Shown here: positions 5,811-11,004 of the stretch, piece after piece | Layout of the letters: every line of letters starts with the position of its first letter | Numbering within the stretch: the stretch's first letter is position 1 | The notes under the pieces: model-generated | Seen by the model: only the letters and a program-made list of their open reading frames with translations | What the model was told of the DNA's origin: nothing | Databases searched by the model: none | Made by a program: the position numbers and the translations under genes | Source of the DNA: Baffinella frigidus | Taxonomy: Eukaryota > Cryptophyceae > Cryptomonadales > Baffinellaceae | Length of the DNA stretch: 11,004 nucleotides | NCBI GenBank assembly: GCA_026770585.1 | Contig: MU646917.1 | Coordinates: forward strand, 252,087-263,090 | Reading direction: 5' to 3'

Positions 5811-6419
5811 TCAGGCAGAGTCATCGACGCACCCAGGATGAAACTCTTGCAGGGAAACCAAGACTAAACCCACAGCGTGCTGCGGTGTGCAGCCACGCTC
5901 AGACACCACCGCAGAACCGTTTTCCCGGCTAGTTTTGCGAAAACAGACGCAGGCAGTTGTGCAAGCTTGCGTTTCCGGAATGGAGGTTTGGCAATGACGC
6001 ATGCGTACTCCCATGCGACGCATCTCCCATGCGTCGTGGGAGTCAGGAAAGGAGATTATTGCTCTGCACTGAAAGTCGCCCCGGAATACAAAACAGACGG
6101 TGGGCAGCGATGCTCGATGCGCCTCCTCTGTCCGGTTCCCCTAAACGCTCAACGGAATGAGGACATTCCGCGCCCATTGGGAGAAAATCCCCCGGGACAT
6201 CAACTCGGCAAGCGTGCACGCGCATGCTCGCGATTCTTGGAGATGACGGCAGACGTGTGCCCTCGCCGCCTTTATTCGAGATGAGATGCGACGGAAGTGG
6301 GGTGAAGAGGGAGAGGAGAGGGCAGAGGTGGAGGAAGACCATCGTTTTGGAGGGCGAGACGTTGATGCAAAGCAAAAGTCAACAGTCGACATTTGGACTT
6401 TTGGGACCAAAGTTGCCCA
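5811..6419. other. Unassigned flank with small hairpins, no gene seen
   Basis: Several overlapping open frames of 66-135 codons occur on both strands here, but none shows a recognisable domain, and they contradict each other. A hairpin with about 15-bp arms (6007-6023 and 6029-6043, ACTCCCA...TGGGAGT, 2-base bulge) and a short CGGAATG/CATTCCG stem (6153-6170) are visible. CAAAAGTC (6373-6380) and GACTTTTG (6396-6403) form a further small stem. Confidence 0.4.
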
Positions 6420-6582
6420 GTTAACTAAAGAGGATCACACGTTTCTTTTCTAACAGTAAAGATCGGGTGATATTTTGGAACTGGAGCCATTCAATGGCAC
6501 CAACGTCTCCCCCCTGCAATGCATTGCGGTTGACTAAAGCGGATCGCACGCGCGCTGAGGATTTTCTCATCTCTCTCAGACA
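6420..6582 (+). promoter_or_regulatory. Putative promoter and 5' leader of the zinc-finger gene
   Basis: A 22-bp direct repeat with three mismatches occurs at 6420-6441 and 6529-6550 (GTTAACTAAAGAGGATCACA and GTTGACTAAAGCGGATCGCA). No TATA box stands out. Immediately before the start codon a pyrimidine-rich tract, TTTTCTCATCTCTCTCAG, ends at 6579. It could be a leader initiator-type tract or the 3' end of an intron in the 5' UTR. The start context ACAATGG has A at -3 and G at +4, which is favourable. Confidence 0.4.
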
Positions 6583-7844
6583 ATGGGTGATTCGTACGAG
6601 GGCGGCGGCGGTGGCTCGGGTGGTGGCAACTACGAGGGCGGCGGCGGCGGCGGCTTCGGCGGCGGCGGTGGCGGCGGCTACGGTGGCGGCGGCAACGTGC
6701 GCGAGGGCGACTGGACCTGCCCGAGCTGCAGTGCCAACGTGTTCGCGTCGAAGAACTCGTGCTTCCGCTGCAACGTGCCGCCCCTCCTCTGCAGCTAGCC
6801 CACCCCCCGGCAGGACCTACTAAGTGGCGATTGGCGTATGGGATGCCCAGCTGCGCGGTGTGCGTTGCTGTGAGTGCGCTTGTTGTTGTACATGGAGTGG
6901 TGTTGGCTCGAGCACCTCTTCGCACAAAGGCTGACGAGGGACCCTCGTCTGCAGACCCCCCGCGGCGGCGGTGGTGGTGGCGGCGGCTACCAGGGTGGCG
7001 GCGGCGGCGGCTACCAGGGTGGCGGCGGCGGCGGCGGCTATGGCAACTTCGGCGGCCAGGGCGGCGGTGGCTACGGCGGCGGCGGCGGCGGGGACACCCG
7101 CCCTGGGGATTGGACCTGCCCGACGTGCAGCGCGAACGTGTTCGCGTCCAAGTCCGAGTGCTTCAAGTGCAGGTTTGCCCCGCCAAAGATGCACGTTGGG
7201 ACGCAGGAGAGAAGCACTCGCTTGGCCTGGTCAGTGGAAGTGCCACGTGGTGGGTGCAGGGGGCATAACTCAATTTGTTACGCCCAGGGTAGACGTATCT
7301 CAGGATTCGGCAGAGCGGCACCCAAGTAAGCACTCGGAGACGGCAACTGCCCATGTAGCTGCAGCGCCGGGCCGTTCATGCTCGCACATACGCAATCCGC
7401 AACCTCCCCAAGTGACTACTTCGCATCACCCCTGCACACACCCTGCGAACACCCCTGCCGCCCCTGCGCCTCCTCCTCACCCCCACCGCCATCCACAGGA
7501 CCCCCAAGCCCGCCGACAACATGGGCGGTGGCGGCGGCTACTCGGGCGGTGGCTACGGCGGCGGCGGCGGCAACTACCAGGGCGGTGGGGGCGGCGGCTA
7601 CCAGGGTGGCGGTGGCGGCTACCAGGGGGGCGGCGGTGGGTTCGGCGGCGGCGGTGGCGAGGGCAACGTGCGCCCGGGCGACTGGACCTGCCCCGGCTGC
7701 TCGGCGAACGTCTTCGCGTCCAAGTCGGCGTGCTACCGGTGCAACACCCCGAAGCCGGGCGACAACATGGCCGGCGGTGGCGGCTTCGGCGGCGGCGCTG
7801 AGTTCGGCTCGGGCGGTGCCGGCGGCGCGGGTGGCTCCTACTAA
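6583..7844 (+). CDS. Three-exon glycine-rich protein with three RanBP2-type zinc fingers
   Basis: Predicted 251-residue protein: exon 1 6583-6774, exon 2 6955-7172, exon 3 7499-7844 ending in TAA. Each exon supplies a Gly-rich linker with Tyr/Phe/Gln spacers (GGGGGGYQGG type) followed by one finger: residues about 42-64, 115-136 and 197-218. All three read GDWTCP-x-CSANVFASK-x2-C-[FY]-[RK]-C, with four cysteines spaced as in RanBP2/ZRANB2-type fingers (W-x-C-x2-C-x10-C-x2-C). Across both splice junctions the finger continues as N-TPR and R-TPK-PADNM, matching the uninterrupted CNTPKPGDNM of finger 3; this fixes the splice sites. The ATG at 7521 is therefore internal. The tail (219-251) is Gly/Ala-rich and ends GGSY. 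Such fingers usually bind single-stranded RNA, and Gly/Tyr-rich linkers favour condensation, as in FUS/TAF15-type proteins, but there is no RRM here. Role in RNA metabolism is inferred. Residues that contact RNA in ZRANB2 are replaced, so RNA binding is uncertain. Confidence 0.88.
6775..6954 (+). other. Intron 1 (phase 0, 180 bp)
   Basis: Begins GTGCCG directly after the AAC codon of finger 1 and ends CTGCAG. Removing it joins CFRCN to TPRGGGG, restoring the CNTP sequence seen in finger 3. If retained, translation stops at 6796-6798 after VPPLLCS, giving a one-finger 71-residue product. Confidence 0.85.
7173..7498 (+). other. Intron 2 (phase 2, 326 bp)
   Basis: Begins GTTTGC after AAGTGCAG and ends CCATCCACAG behind a long C/T-rich tract (about 7448-7498). 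Joining AG to G restores an Arg codon followed by TPKPADNM, the counterpart of TPKPGDNM after finger 3. If retained, the frame stays open for about 50 codons to a TAA at 7327-7329, giving a two-finger protein with an unrelated tail. Confidence 0.88.
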
Positions 7845-8340
7845 GCTCACCGCTGCTACGCTCGTTGAGGGCGAGGGCAGGTGTGTGGGGGGGATCGGGC
7901 GCGGGGGGGTGGTTAAAGCGTGTGAAGTGCGTGGCGGCGGGGTGGTGCGCGATATTTGGGGGTGGTGGGGGGACGGCCGGGTGTTGTGGAGTTGCGTGTA
8001 ATGCGGCGGGGCGTCGGTGGGGGTACCCGATGAGGGTCAAACGAGGGGAGAATTTGCTGGTCAAGATAATTTGATGGTCAAATTCTCGTGGTGGGGGTGG
8101 CGAGGCGGGGAGGTGTTGAACGTGCGTGAACTGGGGGTGCGGGGTCGCGGGGGGGCGTTCGGGTTTTTTTCATTCGGAGGAGGGGATCAACTTGTATCTG
8201 AGCTGCACGGGGGGGTGCGTGCGCCTCAGTGGGAGCTAGCACGCGATATTTTGCCGGGCGGTTGCAATCGCGCAAGGGACATCTGCGCGGGGTTGTATCG
8301 TACGGTTGAGTAAAATGCGGTGACTGGCGGAGATGCTACA
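7845..8340. other. G-rich 3' flank of the zinc-finger gene
   Basis: The plus strand is rich in G-runs of five to seven (for example about 7887-7911, 7958-7974, 8147-8156), a composition able to form G-quadruplexes. An inverted repeat, GAGAATTTG (8047-8055) and CAAATTCTC (8079-8087), is present. No clear AATAAA-type signal stands out; TGTAA at 7996-8000 is a weak candidate 3' processing signal. Overlapping open frames are low-complexity shadows. Confidence 0.45.
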
Positions 8341-8346
8341 TTTGTA

Positions 8347-8462
8347 CAGTGGTACCTCGCTCACAAGAAAGTCTACCTCTCCTAGGACCACCATAGGGCC
8401 CTACGCATAGGCCTAGGGAAGTCTCCCAGGGGTTGAGGTTTCTTGTGAACGATGTACCCCGG
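8347..8462. mobile_element. TIR-A mini-element, 116 bp, diverged
   Basis: Flanked by TA at 8345-8346 and 8463-8464. Ends CAGTGGTACCTCGCTCACAA and the imperfect complement TTGTGAACGATGTACCCCGG. The core has CCTAGGACCACCATAGGGCC. It is the most diverged complete copy of the family in the window. A loose fragment, GGCTCGCTCACAAGGA, follows at about 8468-8483. Confidence 0.8.
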
Positions 8463-8522
8463 TACAAGGCTCGCTCACAAGGACCTGACTTTTTCAGATT
8501 CTTCTTAATTACTCTGAGCCTA

Positions 8523-8639
8523 CAGGGGTACCTCGCTCATAAGAAACTGCCCCTCGCTAGGACCCTACAGTAGGCCTATGCCTAGGGCCCTAAGTCGATC
8601 CTAGGGGGGTGGTCGTTTCTTATGAGCGAGGTACCCCTG
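8523..8639. mobile_element. TIR-A mini-element, 117 bp
   Basis: Flanked by TA at 8521-8522 and 8640-8641. The terminal repeat CAGGGGTACCTCGCTCATAA plus GAAA is perfectly mirrored at the right end. Central part: CTAGGACCCTACAGTAGGCC, then CCTAGGGCCC. No ORF of its own. Confidence 0.92.
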
Positions 8640-8780
8640 TAGAGACGAGTGACCCAAACGTGTGATCGCAAGACGGTGAGATCACCATCAGTTCATTGAA
8701 TTCAGTACTCTTAAGTACCCTCAAAAGGAGCTCCCCCCCCCCGTCTCCGGACCACCTTCGGGCACAGAACGCTGTGCGTA

Positions 8781-8902
8781 CAGGGGTACCTCGCTCATAA
8801 GAAAACGCACCCCCCCTAGTTAGGGACCACCGTAGGGCCCTAGGCGTAGCCCTACTGAGGGGTCCTAGGGGGCGGCGGTTTCTTATGCGCGAGGTACCCC
8901 TG
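8781..8902. mobile_element. TIR-A mini-element, 122 bp
   Basis: Flanked by TA at 8779-8780 and 8903-8904. One substitution in the right arm (TATGCGCGAGG for TATGAGCGAGG). The centre carries CCGTAGGGCCCTAGGCGTAG. The minus-strand open frame through this copy, reading YRGTSRIRN, is a translation of the repeat. Confidence 0.92.
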
Positions 8903-8985
8903 TACACATCCTTGTCCAGATGATTATCATTTTGCTGTCACATGCAGTCCTTGCGTGGGTCTTTACCCCGCACAGAGTCGATCTA

Positions 8986-9053
8986 CAGGGATATCCAGAA
9001 AGGCCCCAAATCCGGCGCGGGTTCTGGTACAGTGTGTAACCAAGATATCCCTG
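8986..9053. mobile_element. Short TA-flanked inverted-repeat element, 68 bp
   Basis: CAGGGATATC (8986-8995) and GATATCCCTG (9044-9053) are perfect inverted repeats, each flanked by TA (8984-8985 and 9054-9055). The first five bases match the TIR-A end but the rest differ. Possibly a separate small family or a deletion derivative. Confidence 0.6.
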
Positions 9054-9070
9054 TACATGCAACGCATGTA

Positions 9071-9183
9071 CAGGGGTACCTCGCTCATAAGAAAACGCTT
9101 CCCCCTAGGGACCCCCATAGGGCCCTACTGTAGGGCCCTAGGGCTAGGGGGGGGGGCGTTTTCTTTTGAGCGAGGTACCCCTG
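9071..9183. mobile_element. TIR-A mini-element, 113 bp
   Basis: Flanked by TA at 9069-9070 and 9184-9185. The right arm reads TTCTTTTGAGCG for TTCTTATGAGCG. The core is CCCATAGGGCCCTACTGTAG, then GGGCCCTAGGGC. Outside the TA the flanks are also complementary for a few bases (CATG on both sides). Confidence 0.92.
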
Positions 9184-9328
9184 TACATGTACTCACAAGT
9201 GCAGGTGTCTGCCCTGCTGGCCTCCAGGCCGTCTCTGCTCTTGCTGCATGTACGCCTCGGGGGGGAAAGGGCTCCAAGGGGGATCCCTACATGCATGGGG
9301 GGAAACGGCTCCTCCGAGGTGTACAGTA

Positions 9329-9566
9329 CAGGGGTACCTCGCTCATAACAAACTGCCCCCCCCCTAGGACCACCGTAGGGTCCCTAGGCATCGGCCTACT
9401 GTAGGGTCCTACAGGGGTACCTCGCTCATAAGAAACCGACCCCCCCCATAGGACCACTGTAGGGCCATAGGCATGGTCCTACTGTAGGGTCCTAGGGGGG
9501 GTCGGTTTCTTATGAGCGAGGTACCCCTGTAGGGGGGGGCGGTTTCTTGTGAGCGAGGTACCCCTG
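9329..9566. mobile_element. TIR-A mini-element (outer) split by a nested copy
   Basis: Left part 9329-9411 and right part 9532-9566 together make 118 bp, the normal family length, with TA flanks at 9327-9328 and 9567-9568. The split falls inside the CCTAGGG core. Joining the two parts with one TA removed restores a core like that of the nested copy itself. Confidence 0.93.
9412..9529. mobile_element. TIR-A mini-element (nested), 118 bp
   Basis: A complete copy with perfect terminal repeats, inserted into the TA of the outer element; TA at 9410-9411 and 9530-9531 is the target duplication. Its core reads ACTGTAGGGTCCTAGGGGGG, matching the restored core of its host element. Confidence 0.95.
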
Positions 9567-9598
9567 TACAGCTCCTTTCCGGCTTCCTCTGAACGCTA

Positions 9599-9698
9599 TC
9601 CCTTAAGTGGCGGACGGGCGAATATTCACCCTAACTCGCCCTAGGCAGGTCCTAGGGCCCTACCGTAGGGTGTATCAGCCTACTCGCCACTTAAGGGA
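9599..9698 (-). mobile_element. TIR-B mini-element, 100 bp
   Basis: Flanked by TA at 9597-9598 and 9699-9700. Ends TCCCTTAAGTGGCG and CGCCACTTAAGGGA. Its interior is the reverse complement of the copies at 10215 and 10394, including CCCTACGGTAGGGCCCTAGG and ACCTGCCTAGGGC. A small GAATATTC-centred palindrome lies near its left end. Confidence 0.92.
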
Positions 9699-9773
9699 TA
9701 AGCCCCGAGCGTGTCGCACGGAGTCTCTTGTCTTTCGTTAGGTTTACTGAAACGAGTCAGCAGGCCTTGGGAG

Positions 9774-9850
9774 GGCCGGAGTTTCCAGTCAACTCTCTCT
9801 TAGAAGGACCGGAGTTTCCTGTCAACTCTCGTAAGTGAATCTACTTCTGA
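9774..9850 (+). repeat. Short tandem repeat GGCCGGAGTTTCCAGTCAAC
   Basis: GGCCGGAGTTTCCAGTCAAC plus TCTC at 9774-9797 returns as GGACCGGAGTTTCCTGTCAA plus CTCTC at 9806-9830. TAAGTGAATC then repeats at about 9832 and 9855. Confidence 0.75.
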
Positions 9851-9857
9851 GGCCTAA

Positions 9858-10105
9858 GTGAATCAAATCTACGTTGGCGTCCTCATAACTTTGCGTCCTC
9901 AAGTGCCCTTAGAGCCTAGATACTTGTACCCACATTTCTACCGCAGCATAAGTAAAGTGTGGGATGAATTGTGCCCGGTAGCACCCAAAATAAAGACAAT
10001 CTACTGCAACGGCCCGAGGCGGGCTCGTCCTGGACTGCAAGGGTACATGTATCTGGGCTACAAGAAACCAGAACTCAAGAACACAGACCAGATTTGCAGC
10101 CCCCA
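9858..10105 (+). other. Unassigned stretch with an open frame of doubtful status
   Basis: A 91-codon frame (9858-10133) starts MNQIYVGVLITLRPQVPLEP and contains a cysteine and several aromatics, but I recognise no domain and its 3' end runs into the hairpin at 10106. A faint trace of a TIR-A left end (CAAGGGTACATGTATCTGGG, then ACAAGAAACC) is visible around 10037-10070. I rate it as probably non-coding. Confidence 0.25.
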
Positions 10106-10178
10106 TTTTCTTAATTTAGTACACGAGGGTTGACTAAATCTTGCGTTTAGTCAACCCGCTGATACTAATTTAAGAAAA
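10106..10178. repeat. Hairpin with 33-bp arms, plus a half copy at 10795-10835
   Basis: Arms 10106-10138 (TTTTCTTAATTTAGTACACG, then AGGGTTGACTAAA) and 10146-10178 are inverted repeats with a few mismatches and a 7-base loop, TCTTGCG. The sequence CTTAGTACCAGCGGGTTGAC, then TAACGCAAGATTCAGTC, at 10795-10835 matches one arm plus loop, so this is a dispersed element, here in whole and half form. Confidence 0.8.
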
Positions 10179-10214
10179 CAGACACCGACCGATGTCGGAG
10201 CACCCGTGTTCTTA

Positions 10215-10314
10215 TCCCTTAAGTGGCCAGTAGGCTCATACGCCCTACCGTAGGGGCCTAGGACCTGCCTAGGGCTTCCACGGGCGATTATTCGCCCGTT
10301 GGTCACTTAAGGGA
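10215..10314 (+). mobile_element. TIR-B mini-element, 100 bp
   Basis: Left flank TA at 10213-10214; the right flank CA at 10315-10316 is probably a mutated TA. Ends TCCCTTAAGTGGCC and GGTCACTTAAGGGA. The first 60 bases are almost identical to those of 10394-10494. Near the right end is a private palindrome, CGGGCGA-TTAT-TCGCCCG (10281-10298). Confidence 0.9.
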
Positions 10315-10339
10315 CAGCCCAGATACCCCTGTATCCCAA

Positions 10340-10590
10340 GGGCACCAAGAGCTCTCCCGAGGCGGGCCTTTCTCAGATGCCGAGGCGGGCCTATCCCTTA
10401 AGTGGCCAGTAGGCTCATACGCCCTACCGTAGGGCCCTAGGACCTGCCTAGGACCTCTTGGCCGTCAAATTTGACGGCATGGCCACTTAAGGGATCCCAG
10501 GCGAAGCTCTCCCGAGGCGGGCCCATCTCACACTCCCAACGCGAGCCTATGCCAAGGGCTCCAAGGGCTGTCACGAAGCGGGCCTATCCG
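10340..10590 (+). repeat. Dispersed CCGAGGCGGGCC motif
   Basis: GAGCTCTCCCGAGGCGGGCC (10349-10368) recurs as AAGCTCTCCCGAGGCGGGCC at about 10505-10524. Shorter versions occur at about 10379 (GCCGAGGCGGGCCTATC), 10573 (ACGAAGCGGGCCTATCC) and 10013 (CCCGAGGCGGGCTCG). The TIR-B copy at 10394 sits at the TA of one of these (GGGCCTATCC). Confidence 0.65.
10394..10494 (+). mobile_element. TIR-B mini-element, 101 bp, with a different right half
   Basis: Left flank TA at 10392-10393; right flank TC. Left 60 bases as in 10215-10314. The right half instead carries GCCGTCAAATTTGACGGC, a perfect 18-bp palindrome at 10461-10478. Ends TCCCTTAAGTGGCC and GGCCACTTAAGGGA pair perfectly. Confidence 0.9.
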
Positions 10591-10654
10591 AGGCTCTGGC
10601 AGTCTGTAGAAGGCGGCAGGCCGGTGAAGAGGGGGAGCTCCGAATAGACATCGA

Positions 10655-10685
10655 TCATGCCCCGGAGCTGCTTGAGCCTGCCGGC
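10655..10685 (+). repeat. 31-bp direct repeat, copy 1 (copy 2 at 10832-10862)
   Basis: TCATGCCCCGGAGCTGCTTG followed by AGCCTGCCGGC occurs here and again 177 bp downstream with two C-to-T differences. No coding role is apparent. Confidence 0.85.
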
Positions 10686-10909
10686 CCTCGATAATGGTCA
10701 AAACGGTGCAGCTTTTTTTTCTCCCCAAGGGGGAAGCACCGAGGTTTCAGAGTCTGCAAGAACATCCCTGCTCGAAGACCGGTCGGCCGGTGTTAACTTA
10801 GTACCAGCGGGTTGACTAACGCAAGATTCAGTCATGCCCTGGAGTTGCTTGAGCCTGCCGGCGGTATTCAGAGTGAGCGTGCGCCAACCAGAGCAGCTTT
10901 CCGCCTGTG

Positions 10910-11004
10910 CAGGGGTACCTCGCTCATAAGAAACCGCCTCCTCCTAGGACCCTACAGGGGTACCTCGCTCATAAGAAACCGCCTCCTCCTAGGACCCTAC
11001 AGGG
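10910..11004 (+). repeat. Head-to-tail 45-bp TIR-A left-end repeats
   Basis: The 45-bp left part of TIR-A, from CAGGGGTACCTCGCTCATAA to CCTCCTAGGACCCTA, occurs at 10910-10954 and 10955-10999, identical, and a third copy begins at 11000. Each junction falls at a TA. It could be serial insertion into the same core TA, or an assembly artefact at a hairpin. Confidence 0.85.

Noticed and set aside
5877-6375. Overlapping 110-135 codon frames on both strands upstream of the gene
   Set aside because: No domain, no codon bias, mutually overlapping, and crossed by hairpins.
7521-7844. ATG at 7521 as the start of a separate 107-residue gene
   Set aside because: The reading frame continues upstream to a strong acceptor at 7498, and splicing restores RTPKPADNM, the counterpart of NTPKPGDNM after finger 3.
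6491-8064. Arg/Ala/His-rich frames on both strands overlapping the zinc-finger gene
   Set aside because: They are shadow frames of GGC/GGT glycine codons in GC-rich DNA; only one frame has the cysteine-finger pattern.
8620-9404. Open frames reading YRGTSLIR ... SFERGTPV
   Set aside because: These are the TIR-A terminal repeats translated in both directions, the same words recurring with each element. Not a protein family.
8340-9570. CRISPR-like array of regularly repeated sequence
   Set aside because: The repeats are inverted pairs with TA flanks and variable spacing, in a eukaryotic context; no direct repeats with uniform spacers.
1-11004. tRNA, rRNA or snRNA genes
   Set aside because: I scanned for cloverleaf-like and conserved rRNA words and saw none; small divergent RNAs cannot be excluded by eye.

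Overview
The window looks like nuclear DNA from a eukaryotic microalga or plant-like protist. Three things support this: tracts of the TTTAGGG/CCCTAAA heptamer (the telomere repeat of land plants and many algal and alveolate lineages), one gene with two GT-AG introns encoding glycine-rich linkers and RanBP2-type zinc fingers, and many short non-autonomous inverted-repeat elements flanked by TA dinucleotides. I cannot name the species. A secondary alga such as a cryptophyte fits, but that is a guess. The mix of telomere-like tracts, tandem minisatellites and nested elements suggests a subtelomeric or otherwise repeat-rich compartment.

Layout. 1-800: truncated end of a TIR-A element, unique DNA, C-rich telomere-like heptamers, a CACGTG-rich 23/18-bp minisatellite, and a TIR-D remnant abutting a perfect (TTTAGGG)6 tract. 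794-1435: 32 uninterrupted variant heptamers in register with the telomere repeat, a degenerate AGCTT-type repeat, and a GAA polypurine tract. 1470-2480: TIR-D elements and a TIR-E fragment. 2235-3530: large fold-back elements, together with fragments of the 3' end of an unidentified membrane-protein mRNA read on the minus strand. 3540-3800: a second copy of that mRNA 3' end with stop codon, AATAAA and poly(A). 3775-4180: minisatellite. 4478-5560: degenerate telomere-like arrays in roughly 200-bp tandem units, interrupted by the TIR-C element. 5650-5810: TIR-E element. 5811-6580: non-repetitive flank and putative promoter. 6583-7844: the only convincing gene. 7845-8340: G-rich flank. 8340-11004: dense cluster of TIR-A and TIR-B mini-elements, one nested precisely inside another.

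The gene encodes a predicted 251-residue protein made of three copies of the module [Gly/Tyr-rich linker + zinc finger], one per exon. Introns follow directly after the last cysteine of fingers 1 and 2. It is probably an RNA-binding or condensate-type protein. The rest of the window is dominated by palindromic DNA. No transposase is present, so the mini-elements must depend on an enzyme encoded elsewhere.

The most informative observations are the nested TIR-A insertion, which proves a TA target duplication; the filled/empty site pair in the duplicated mRNA 3' end; the 32-unit heptamer array that keeps the telomere phase; and a CCTAGG / CCCTACGGTAGGG core shared by element families with unrelated ends.
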